64,000 nucleotides of DNA, from the NCBI RefSeq assembly GCF_910596095.1, contig NC_056535.1:28891505-28955504 (forward strand), given 5' to 3'. The translations under genes were made by a program, and so were the position numbers. Source of the DNA: Thunnus maccoyii (lineage: Eukaryota > Chordata > Actinopteri > Scombriformes > Scombridae). Under the pieces are notes generated by a model. The model was given only the letters and a program-made list of their open reading frames with translations, had not been told where the DNA came from and did not search any database. Within the stretch, counting starts at the first letter, position 1. Every line of letters starts with the position of its first letter. Positions 1 to 10,127 of the stretch are shown piece after piece.

Positions 1-2056
1 TGAGTTCTCAACTCACCCCAACTTCTGGCACTCAGCCCCAAACCCATTGGTTCCTATTGAAGACATAAATCTTTAAAAAAAATGCACCACAAATATATTG
101 TTTCATTTATTTTAAAAAAGGCAGTGTCATTTAGCCGAGAACTGTAGTTTTTAGCAAATGTTACTCAAACAGAAGAAAATGTTGCATTTGTTGTGGATTA
201 TTTTCAGCGGCCAATTAATCCACATTTGGTGCTCCAAGGAGTATTTCCAGCAGCAGACTGTGTATTTGGAACTGAGTAAAAATAAACTACACTAGCTGTG
301 ATATAGAGTGTCCCATCAACAGCTCTACTGTTTGTATCAGTTAATAAAGTGGATACCAGACATAAAAAAAAACACACACAGAGAAGAAACTCATGATACA
401 AAACTTTTTTTTTCTTGAAGGAAATCTAAACTTTACTAAACCAAAGTAATAAAACAAGTAAAAAAGTAAAACTTCACACTGAATTGTTTGATGTACAGTA
501 GTTTCAACATTTTGATTGATCTCTCATATGATCTCACTCCTTTTTTTAACCTGCTGTCTACACAGGATGCACTTCAGGAACAGTTTGTGTTTCACACATG
601 TGTAGCTGTGTCCTCTTTATATGCTTCAACTCTATTGGAATGAGGCATTTGACTATTTTAACAATGTGTAACAAGTATAACAACCAAATTATACAGAGGA
701 AAGTAATTCTCTCAGTATCATCTTTGAAAATATTTTCAATATTTACAATGGTTATTTTAAGGCAGACAGCTTTTTGACAAAGACAGACGCTTATGCCATG
801 AATTGAATGTTGTTGTAGTGGGATGTGGAAACTTTTCACTGAACTCACTTCATGCCTGTTCAGACTGGTGGAAAAAACGAGAGTTCAGTCCCTTCCTACT
901 TTCATACCTCCACACACCTGGCCAATCACTGCATAAGGTGGGTGTGAATGTCAGATTGTCTTCTTCTGAAAGTTACAAAAATTGTAGGCGGTAGCTGGGA
1001 TCTCAGATACTGTTAGACGATCTGACAAACACTTCCTTTGAAGCATACTGAAGCCTATACCCAAAGGGCATTTCAGATGGGATTTGTCCTCAGGTGATTA
1101 CAAACTTGACAAATCTTTTATTGTTTTGATGATCAAAAGATAGATTTTTATGGCGTGGTATCCTGCTGGTTAAGACATCTGCCACATAACTGCAACATCC
1201 AGTTTGATTCCAGCAGTGGACCTTTGTTGCATGTTGTCTCCCATCTCTTTCTCTCCCCTCATTTCCGGTCATCTCTCTACTGTCACTATGTTAAAAGCAT
1301 AAAAGTTCCCCAAAATATTATATAGTATATATACAGTATATATTCTTCCTAAAAGATAGCTTTTTAGGGTGGTGTTCTTGGAAGCTGTTTACTCTCTGAC
1401 CTGTGTAGACACCAGTGTAAAGGTCGCACAAGATGCAAGATCCACACGTACTACTTACATGGTGCATCCTGTGTAGACACAGTGTAAGTCAGGCATATGA
1501 GCAGCAACAGCAAAATCATATAAAAACATTTCACAAACAGCAGCCTGTCAGTCTGCTGTCAAAAGTCTCATTTAGTCTCCATTTTCAGTTGAACCGTCCT
1601 TCATCCTAAAATCCCCCCAAACTCAAAATATCCAGTGTTTTTCTCTCATATACAGTACTTAGAGCAGGTAACACTAATATCCTGAATGAGCATTAGATCA
1701 TTATTAATAACTATAACATGTGAAATGTATCATAAAGAAACTGAAACAATAATGAGTCCTAAAATAATGGGATTAAATCCATCACAAGTGGACAACACTA
1801 AACTCCTTTTTTAAAAGAGCACGCTCTATCGAATATAATGATCTAACTCTAGTCAGACAAGTTTCTGCTTCTACAGTGACTTTACACTGTCAGTTCATCC
1901 AGACTGAGATTAAAGGATTATTCCAATTTATTGCAACCTTGGTTTTTTTGGTACTTTTGTCCATCATTTCTATCAGCAATAATAACATTGTTAACAGCAG
2001 GTCAAGAAACAGCAGATGATCGGACATGTTGGAAACAAACTAACAGGTTAGACAAA
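1..2056. other. Left intergenic flank
   Basis: AT-rich sequence without a recognisable exon on either strand; the short open frames are chance. The only recognisable item is a SINE-like repeat at about 1143-1310. An AT-rich palindromic stretch (tatagtatatatacagtatata) lies just after it. Confidence 0.6.
1143..1312 (+). repeat. tRNA-derived SINE copy
   Basis: Contains a Pol III B-box-like core (AGTTTGATTCC) preceded by an A-box-like region (TGGTTAAGACATC). A pyrimidine-rich body follows (ctctcccctcatttcc, gtcatctctctactgtc), then a tail with a run like aaaagcataaaagttcccc. The body recurs at 59230-59405 in the same order, so this is a dispersed family and not unique sequence. Confidence 0.65.
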
Positions 2057-2062
2057 TTTATT
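2057..2062 (-). terminator. Candidate poly(A) signal of gpr37l1
   Basis: AATAAA on the minus strand about 510 nt downstream of the stop codon, followed by a T/GT-rich stretch, as expected for a cleavage site. Other AATAAA hexamers occur further downstream, so this choice is tentative. Confidence 0.4.
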
Positions 2063-2570
2063 TGGAAGAGAAAATGAAGGAGAACGGGAGTAGAGGTAAA
2101 AGTTATGTGCAGGCCAGTGAACGCACACCAAACACCAGACTGGGAAAACCATTTTTATGAACCTGGCTTTGTGTTTTGTGCACTGGGGCATTATTATGTT
2201 GAAACAGGAAGGGCCTTTATCATTGTGTGCTGTAGCATCAAGAATTCCTTCACTGGAGCTAAATGGCCTAGACCAAACCATGAAAAACAGCCCCAGTCAT
2301 GGGTGTCCACACACTTTTGGCCATATTGTGTAATCTGGATAAACTGTTGGTTTGTTTCCACCCTGTCTGATGGTCTGACTGCTCATGTTTCTTGACCCGT
2401 CAGACGTCTTTTTAGCGGTGTGACCATGGTCCCAGATCTAAGCTTTTAACTTGGTGAGAACAATGTTATTATGATTGCTAGTAATGATGGACTAAAGCAC
2501 AAAAATAAGAACCAAGCTGTAATAAACCTAAATGATCCTTAAAAATTGTCGTTAAAAGCAGTTCTGGACC

Positions 2571-3599
2571 TCAGCAGGGCGTCCCAAGAGCTGCTGAGGA
2601 GTCTTTGGCCCTGTCGTAGCAGACTGCTGGTTCTGTCGGCGACACGCTCTTCACGGTCTCGTCTTTGCTGGAGGGAGACAGGGAGGATGGAGAAAGTGAT
2701 GTTGGCGAGGAAAGGGTGGAGGTGGCGGCAGTTGAGGCGGAGGAGGATGAGGAGGAATTGCCGTCAGGAAGGCACTCGTCACAGCAGCAGCAGCAGCAGT
2801 CCATGAAGGCCTGACCCAGAGAGCGACACAGGCACAGTAGCAACACCGGCGTCGCCGAGCAACGCATGAACAGCAGGAACTGTCCAATCAGACCCAGCGC
2901 AGACAGAGCCAGAGCCGGGAGGGCGGAGGCCATGGGGACAGAGATGTACGCCAAGGTGATGTTACAGATGCTCTCCGGCAGGTTGCACGTGATGTACAAG
3001 ATGGTGAGCGCCATCACAGTAGAGCGCAGCCTGTGCTCCCTCACATTCTGCTTTTTCTTTGTCGAGGAGGAAGACGCAGAGGAGGATGAGGATAATCTGC
3101 CAGTCACCTTTTCACTGCCGGGTTTCTGCATCACACGCTGGGCTAACACCTGCCTGGTCACTAAGTCGCAGGCCAGAGTGAAGAGCAGCGGCAAACAGAG
3201 ATAACACCCAAAGAACCACCACATCCGGGCCTCGTGGTAGGTCAGCACCAGAGAGTAGATGCTCTCCGGGAGCTCCACGGACGGCTCACGGACACAGATA
3301 TCCATCACAAACGCGTCTGTTCGGGCTCTAAACGCAGCCATCAGCGAGCCTCCCGGATGGTTCTGCTGCAGGTCGGTGGGGAGTACCGGCAGGCTGACGG
3401 TTTCCTGGAGGAGCTGCCACAGCAGCAGCTCGGGGGCGGCCAGCACCATGGAGCCCATCCAGATGACGGACAGTTTGGCTATGATGGACTGGCAGGGCTC
3501 CACCTTTGGCGTGTGAAGGGGCCCGGGACCTGTGGCCGCGTGGAAGCGATCAATACTCAGAGCACAGAGGCTGAATGTGGCCACACCCAGAGAGGTCAC
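2571..3599 (-). CDS. gpr37l1: gpr37l1 coding exon 2 (TM3 to C terminus)
   Basis: Codes for residues 225-566. It begins VTSLGVATF directly after the acceptor and carries the IDRF motif, TM4-TM7, the loop-2 cysteine, a Ser-rich third intracellular loop followed by Lys residues, and the Cys-rich juxtamembrane tail. The intron position inside TM3 matches the single coding-intron position I recall for mammalian GPR37 and GPR37L1. Confidence 0.92.
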   Translation of the reverse strand: MTSLGVATFSLCALSIDRFHAATGPGPLHTPKVEPCQSIIAKLSVIWMGSMVLAAPELLLWQLLQETVSLPVLPTDLQQNHPGGSLMAAFRARTDAFVMDICVREPSVELPESIYSLVLTYHEARMWWFFGCYLCLPLLFTLACDLVTRQVLAQRVMQKPGSEKVTGRLSSSSSASSSSTKKKQNVREHRLRSTVMALTILYITCNLPESICNITLAYISVPMASALPALALSALGLIGQFLLFMRCSATPVLLLCLCRSLGQAFMDCCCCCCDECLPDGNSSSSSSASTAATSTLSSPTSLSPSSLSPSSKDETVKSVSPTEPAVCYDRAKDSSAALGTPC

Positions 3600-6500
3600 C
3601 TGATGGAGAAATGACAGAGAGGCGAGTGGAAGTGAAGGTTAATCCCACAAGTTACTTGGGGCAGAAAATTATCTTTACAGTATCACTTTGGCTGGTGTTG
3701 ATCCCCCTTCAGCATGATCCTCTCTTTTTATCAAGCTCTTTAAGTAATAATATAGACCGCCGTGATGCTAGGTTTTTAGATTTGGGTTTATCGTCAACAC
3801 TGTAATATATTATAAAATACATTTGTCAGGGATAGAATAATAGTAAGTCACCTGCAGTTATAAATGTTTAAAAGTCATAAATAAGAGGGTTCTTATAATA
3901 ATCCATTGAGTCCATTATCTATTCCCTGTTATCCTTTGCAGGGTCATGGGAGATGGAGGATCCCCCAGATTACATTGGATGGTAGATAAGGTAGACAAAC
4001 AACCAATCACACTCACAATTTAGAGTCTCCATTTAATCTGTTCTGCATATCTTTGGACTGTGGGAGGAACCTGAGACCATTTTGCTGCCCTCATTGATCA
4101 AATCTCAAAGTGAGAGTCAGCTCCAGCACATAACTCCCCCTCAAGCACAACTTCTGTTTTTTACATTTCTGTTTGTGTGTGGATTAAACAAACAAGATAT
4201 GGTTCATTAATAAAGAAGCTTTAGAGGTGTTGGTATCTGTTGGCAATCTGTTTCCCCCTGCGGAACATCTTTAGTCTCAAAAAGAAAGAGAATAAGTGTA
4301 TTCCCCAAAATGTCGGGTCTATAGCTTTAACAGAGCTGCAAAGTGGGTGTTTTTGTGGATGTTGAATGGATGTTTCTCAACACAGAAACAGGGAACTTTC
4401 CTGGATCATGTAACAATCCTATAGGTTTATATTATGGCCAACAGTTTTAATTATTTTAACCTTGTATCAGAGAAATCATATTTTGCCCATTAGTTTTCCA
4501 TGGCAGACGCTATAAATACTACAATACCCATGAGCCTCAGCTGTCATTGCTATGGAGAGGAAGCCAGTCAAGGAAACCAGTCAGAAGTGTGAATTAGGCT
4601 TAAGTTAAAGGCTTTCATCTGCCTTGTTATGCTAAACTATTGGGGAATTAGCCAAAACTACATAATAAGAGCTAAGCTGTAAGAAACTGACCTTTAGAAT
4701 ACAGAAACAGTGAAAGAAAAGGAGTCACAGTGGGAATAGAGAGACAGTATGTTGTAACAGCTTTTATCCTACAGACTGGAGACAGTTATTGGTGCCTCGT
4801 GCACATTAAAGTCTGTGGTTTTGGCCAAAAACACAGACTATCATTATAGAGTCTTGTCCTCCCCTCTGTGAGTGCTTAATGACCTCAAACCTTTAAGACA
4901 CAACTCAAGATAATTAACACAAAGCTCTAATTAGCATGAAAATAGTTTAACTAAGAGAGCAGGGAGGCAGCTGGCAGCGTGACCCGCTTTACACACCGCT
5001 CAATACAACTCTCCAAACTGCTTAAGAGCATTTTAACAAACATTAATTAATTAGCAAGAAACTCGTTCATTCATTAGCATAAAAATAGATGAAGCAACAC
5101 AGAATCGAGGGGGCCGGCAGCCCGACCTTGTTAAAGACCGCTTCATACAAGCTGTTATTACAAATGAGTAAAACTCCACTTCAGTGAGTTAAAGCTCTGT
5201 AGGTGCACGGAGCTGGTTTGGAGCTAGAAACAAGGACTCCACAGGCCGGCGGACTCTGTGTCAGTGTTCAAACAGGAGACTGATGAAGGCACTGAAAATA
5301 CAGCAGAAGAAAGGCTGACGAGAGCTCTAATTTATTACTCTGTGAGGGAAACTCACCCTCTAAACGAAGCTACTGATTGGCCAAGCTTTAAATTTAACTA
5401 ACATAATGCTCAGGACTAAAGGGACGGACGGTAAGTCAATATTATAATTAATCATTTAGCAGGAGAATCATATTGTGATGATATGATCTTATTATGTTAT
5501 TGTTCTACACATTTCTGTTGTTCAAATTAGAGCTGCAACTAACCATTATTTTCATCATCAATTAATCTGTCGATTATTTTCTCGATTTATCGATTAGTAA
5601 GTTGGTCTTTAAAATGTCAGGAAATGGTGAAAAATGTTCACCAAAATGTCTTGTTTTGTCCCGACCAACAGGCCACAACACAAAGATATTTAGTTTACTA
5701 TCATAGAAGACTAAAGAAGTCAGAAAATACTCATATTGAAGAAGCTGGAACCAGAGAATTTTAACATTTTTTCTTTAAAAATGACCCAAAACAATTCATC
5801 AATTATCAAAATAGTTGGCAATCAATTTTGTGTCGATCACATGAGCATCAGTCCAAACATGGAGCAGAACAGTTCCATTGATCCATTGATTAAAAGGTTG
5901 GTGGTTCGATTCCCAGTTCCTTCTGTTCATATCTCACACTTTGAGCATATGTGGGGAAAAAAGTTAAGTCGCTTAATATTAAAGCACCTTCCAAATCAAT
6001 GTAATCTGATATTGTGATACACTGTATCAATATTAGACACTATTCTTACTAATATTGTGATATGAAGATTTCAACCACATGTTCATCAGCCCTGCTGGAC
6101 AGCAGGTGATTTAAAGGCCCTGGTATGCAGATGTTTTCTATTTTTCATTGTTGGCTGTTCAATCATATTTTTTGCAAGTCGGGCTGGACGATATGGACAA
6201 AATCAATTATCACAATATTTTTTAACAAATACCTCGATATCGATATTACAATAATATTATTATTATTAGTGATGACTATTGCTGTTTTCACGCAATATTT
6301 ACGTAATGAGATTTTTGATAAATAATCATCAGCGATGTGGATATAATGACTAAGTCAGTAAAGGCAAATAATAGAACAGCTAGAACAGTCTGGTAAGTTC
6401 AGAAAATTAAATCACTTTACTGTAATGTCACCTTTAAAACCAGGAAAACACAACACTTATACTGTATCACGATATTAAAATATCCAAAATCTAAGACGAT

Positions 6501-8798
6501 ATCTAGTCTCATATCACGATATCAATATATTGCCCAGTCCTATTCTTTGCAAGTCTTATTTAAATAAAGCATTTCTTTCATGGAAATACCTCTGGAAAAA
6601 ACAACAGCTTATAAATTGAACACAACTCCAACATGCGGAAAACTTCCCAGGAAAGTATTTTTGAAATTAATGAACCTGTCTTATTTCCCATTACAAAGGA
6701 TTTCATGTTGTTTCAAAGCCTTCTCCAAGCTGCAAGGAATTAAATTCTGCTGGAGAAGCATTAGTTTCAAAATAACATCATCTTTAATGTCTGCAGGTCC
6801 ATCCTGAGTTGATATTCTGTACTAATAAAGAACTTCTCTCTCTGAACTGGACTGAACTTCTGTTTTATCTTTATTTTCTCCTTTTTTGTTAGAGGCAGCA
6901 ATAATATTATTTCCTCTTTCATCATTACTGAGACTTAGATTGGGATCTCTATACTCTGAGTCTGAACCTTTAAATAAACTTCCCAGTTCCTGATAATTGT
7001 GTCTCTGTGTTTCTTTGTTCGGTTCTGTGAGCTGAGGAAGAAGAGTCGTTTCATGCGGGGCCCTGTCCTCCCCCGATGGTTCACAACAGACAGCCTAAGG
7101 GGCCAAACAGGCAATAACAGCTCGTCTGTTGAAAGTGAAGACTGCTCACTGAGTGTGAAACTGTGGAGCAACAAGACACAAACAGGCCATTCATCACAGA
7201 CCTGGATGTCTCTTTATTAAACTGGAAAACATTACAATTAGTCTAACATGGGGGGTAAAAACAGAGCTAATAGTGTGAAGACTGGCTGTCTATTTAGAAA
7301 AAGAAACAGGACTGTCTGAAGTTAATTATCACGTTAAATTGTTTCAGATCTCTTTGCCTCACTATGGCTGGATGATATCTCAGTTTTGGTACAGATAAAG
7401 ACCACTAAAACTTTTAGTAGCATTTAGTTTTACTCATGATGTAGTTAGTTTATACACTGAGTTAACTTGTGTTTGAACAAATAGTCAATTCAATAATCAC
7501 TCACAGCAGTAACAGAGAATTTGTCTTAAATCAATTCATCGTTTAAGTCATTTTTTCCAATCAAAACATCAACTATTCTCTGGTTACAGTTTCTCCAGTG
7601 TGAGGATTTGCAGCTTTTCTTTATTTTAGATCGTTTTGAACAGAACATTTTTGAGTTTTAGACTTTCAGTCGGTTAAAACAAAACATTTGAAGACATCCT
7701 CTTGGACTCTGGGAAACTGTGTGAACATTTTAGCCTATACACTAAGTAATTAATTTTAAAAAAGTAATCAATAGATTAACAAAAAAGATAATTAGATTAA
7801 AAATCATTAGATGCAGCACTGGAGTAAACTGGTAAAATAGTGTAAAACTTAGTAGTAACAGTTGCTATAGTTACCTGATGTTTACCTCAAGCACTTTTAG
7901 AAAGGTGTTGACCAAAACTTTCTTAAAGGAAACATATGCAAATACAAAAAATGTTACCTTTTCTTAGTTAAACCTTTTTTCTTTTTTAGAAAAAACAAAC
8001 ACATACCCTTCATTTTATTAAATTATATAAAAACTTGAAAAGCTTTTTTTCCCCGATTAAATCAACTTTAATTGAGTTAATTAAAAGTTTACAACCTGCC
8101 CCTCACGAGCAGGTTCAGCCTCTCACCTCCAGGTAGGGCACGAGCCTGCAGGACAGGTCTCCTAGCAACCTCTTCAAGGTGAGCTCGTGGAAGACGACCA
8201 CGGGAAGGCAGAAGAACAGCACGAGGAAATCCCAGAAGGCCAGACCTGCCAGGATGCAGTTCCACGCGCTCTTCAGGTAGAAGTTGTGCCACACGATGCA
8301 CATGAGCGCGAGGTTCCCCACGATGCCCGCGGCGAACAGCACGAGCGCGAGGAGCATGACGGCGTACGCCCAGTAGGAGCCGTCGGTGACCGGGAACAGC
8401 GGGTTGAGGAGCCCTAACCCGCGACCCGATGAGGAGTTACCCGGCAGGGCGGAGAAGTACCGCTCGCTCCGCGGGGTGGTGAAGTAACCGCCCGGGTCAT
8501 CGAACCGTCGCGGATGCCCGAAACTGCTCGGGGAGTGCGGGTCTTTTTTCCTGAAACTCCCGTCTTTGGCTCCCCGGGCAACTCGCTTCAGGTCGGAAAC
8601 TTCTGAACTTTCAACCCGGTGCAGAGTCCTTCCCGGCGGGGACTCCTCTGTCCCCACAGCCGGCGTGCCAGCATCCTCCGCCCGCTGCGTTTCCAGCTCG
8701 GACCCCGGCTGAAACTCCCGGGCTGTGTGAGCCGGGTGGACATGACGGAGCTCCGTAGTCCGGAGAAAGAGGAGCAGAAGACACAGAACCGGGCTCAT
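2571..8798 (-). CDS. gpr37l1: Gpr37l1, class A orphan/prosaposin-type G protein-coupled receptor
   Basis: Two coding exons join in phase 0: 8798-8127 (donor GAG|GTGAGA) and 3599-2571 (acceptor CATCAG|GTG, stop TGA at 2573-2571), giving 566 residues. The protein has a signal peptide (residues 1 to about 17), a long hydrophilic ectodomain with an NSS sequon at 121, and seven membrane segments at about 143-169, 178-204, 218-240, 267-285, 350-371, 418-439 and 454-481. A likely disulfide joins C217 to C326. TM3 ends in IDRF (240-243) where most class A receptors have DRY. The tail has a six-Cys run (492-497), a probable palmitoylation site, and ends LGTPC. That ending, plus [14 protein letters not shown] and YFGCY-like motifs, fits GPR37L1 better than GPR37. 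The family is known as glial/neuronal receptors linked to prosaposin peptides. The Ser-rich insertion in intracellular loop 3 (394-407) and Ser/Thr-rich tail look lineage-specific. Paralogue a or b cannot be decided. Confidence 0.93.
5529..5840 (+). repeat. Dispersed MITE, GCTGCAACTAA family, copy 1
   Basis: Starts AGAGCTGCAACTAACCATTATTTTC, then runs of TTAATCTGTCGATTATTTTCTCGA and an internal part with AAATGTCAGGAAATGGTGAAAAATG. The same left end, in reverse complement (ATTAGTTGCAGC), closes other copies, so the family has long terminal inverted repeats. The right end of this copy is degraded. Confidence 0.6.
5880..6015 (+). repeat. tRNA-like SINE fragment
   Basis: Contains GGTTGGTGGTTCGATTCCC, a good Pol III B-box, followed by CAGTTCCTTCTGTTCATATC and a tail ending TAAAGCACC. 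This is reminiscent of tRNA-derived SINEs in fish. No A box or target-site duplication was established. Confidence 0.4.
6181..6545. mobile_element. Non-autonomous inverted-repeat element (GGGCTGGACGATAT) with target duplication
   Basis: Left end GGGCTGGACGATATGGAC and right end (reverse complement) GGACTGGGCAATATATTGAT are imperfect terminal inverted repeats. Both ends also carry ATCGATATCG/ATATCGTGATAT-type subrepeats. A perfect 10-bp direct repeat, TTTGCAAGTC, flanks it at 6171-6180 and 6546-6555, as expected of a target-site duplication. There is no coding capacity. It lies inside the gpr37l1 intron. Confidence 0.65.
7483..7823 (+). repeat. Dispersed MITE, GCTGCAACTAA family, copy 2
   Basis: Shows the family's internal signature: TCAAAACATCAACTATTCTCTGGTTACAG, GTGAGGATTTGCAGCTTTTC, then a TAATCAATAGATTAAC-type right arm ending near ATTAGATGCAGCACT. 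It is well preserved internally and degraded at the left end. Confidence 0.55.
8127..8798 (-). CDS. gpr37l1: gpr37l1 coding exon 1 (ectodomain to TM3 start)
   Basis: Codes for residues 1-224: signal peptide, unstructured basic/acidic ectodomain, TM1, TM2 and the extracellular start of TM3 (Cys217). The chosen ATG (8798-8796) is the first in frame and opens directly into a hydrophobic signal sequence. It has A at -3. The exon is strongly GC- and CpG-rich compared with the AT-rich flanks, consistent with a CpG-island first exon. The exon ends at the donor GAG|GTGAGA. Confidence 0.92.
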
Positions 8799-9931
8799 CT
8801 TTTTTTTTAATTTTTTTTTTTTTTTACCGTTGAACTAAACTGAACAGGTCCGTGTTATCTGCCTCTTTCACAGACATGTGCTGCAACAAATATTTCACCC
8901 TTGAAATAAAAAACGTCCATAAAACACTTTGTCTCACTGGCAGACCTTCTTGTGGTCCTGATGCAGAAGTTGTGAGTCTGCCGCTGTTCACTTCAGCACT
9001 TTTCATTCACCAGCATCAAGTAACATTTAATACAAAGACGGAACTTCCGGTTATTCATTTCACAATAAAGAAACACTGAATGTGAGCAAACAGTGAAGCT
9101 TTTCTGAGTCAGGAGAGGATGCAGACTGTTTAAATTCAGACAATTGTTTGTTTTTTTTAACCACTTTGGCAAAGCTGTTTTTTATACAGAGAGGTGTTCC
9201 TAGTAGTCTAATCCTTTCATACCAAAGAAGGCAGACACATTATTACACAAATATAACACCTTCAACAGCAAAATAAACTACAGCCTCCAAAATGACCATA
9301 AAGTTGACATTGTAACCTTCAGTAAGGATTTACTGCAGGACTGCCTTCGTTTTAGCTGAATCCATCTAATAAACAAGACACAAACTGAAAGTTATCTTCA
9401 TGTTCAGATAAACAATCTCATTTCACTTTATTTTTACAGCACAAAGTGACATTGAAGCTTCTCAAATCAACTGTAATGAGGCAAACAAGTCCACAGTGAA
9501 AATCACAAGTCTCATTACTTTGACTTCAGCTGTGGCACCAACAGTGACACAGAAATATACTATATGATGTGATGTATGGAGGACCAAACCTGACTAATAC
9601 AAAAAAAAGAATGAATGAATAGTATAGCCAAATAAATGGAGAAATAAATGACAAAAAATAAATTAATGGATTAACAAAATACATCTATCCTGAACCCTGA
9701 AGCAACAATGACCTTTTCATATTTATTATTTTTATTTCATTATTAATATATTTATTTCTCTGTTCATTTGACCATTTTGTTTATTCATTCATTCATTTAT
9801 GTCTAACAGGTTTGGTCCTCTGAAGCTGTGACTGGCTGCTGCTGCTGCTGCTGTTTGTCCAGAAGTTCAACGAGAGAATCAGATGCAGCTGTTTCAACAG
9901 GAAGCTCTGACAACAAAAGGTCTTCTCAGTG
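8799..9931 (-). promoter_or_regulatory. gpr37l1 upstream region and short intergenic gap to nol8
   Basis: About 1.1 kb separates the gpr37l1 ATG from the nol8 poly(A) signal and must hold the gpr37l1 promoter unless a remote 5' exon exists. In transcript sense, an almost pure run of A (8799-8826) lies immediately before the ATG. I see no TATA box that I would defend. The remainder is AT-rich, with CATT/AATG simple-repeat traces at 9609-9810. Confidence 0.4.
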
Positions 9932-9937
9932 TTTATT
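9932..9937 (-). terminator. Candidate poly(A) signal of nol8
   Basis: AATAAA on the minus strand about 190 nt after the nol8 stop codon (10128-10130), followed by CCTTTTGTTGTC, a plausible U/GU-rich downstream element. Confidence 0.55.
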
Positions 9938-10127
9938 AAAATAAAAAAATAAACCTGATATTCTTTAACTTTCTCCTGATGTCTGGTTTTCTTCTTCCCT
10001 CCTTCAGACTGTTAAAAATCAGTCAAAATGACACCAAGAAGAAGGAAATAATCTGTCAGCTCCTGATTCTGAAGTCCAGACCAGTGAGTCCAAAACTGAA
10101 ACACAGAGACTTCACTTCCCATAATCC

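Larger units (their letters stand above)
3600..8126 (-). other. gpr37l1 intron 1
   Basis: This 4.5-kb intron has clear GT and AG ends in minus orientation. It holds several small transposon relics listed separately (5529, 5880, 6181, 7483). No additional coding exon was recognised. The rest is AT-rich unique-looking sequence. Confidence 0.85.

Noticed and set aside
2546..2806. Plus-strand Arg-rich open frame over gpr37l1 exon 2
   Set aside because: Antisense shadow of the Ser-rich tail coding region.
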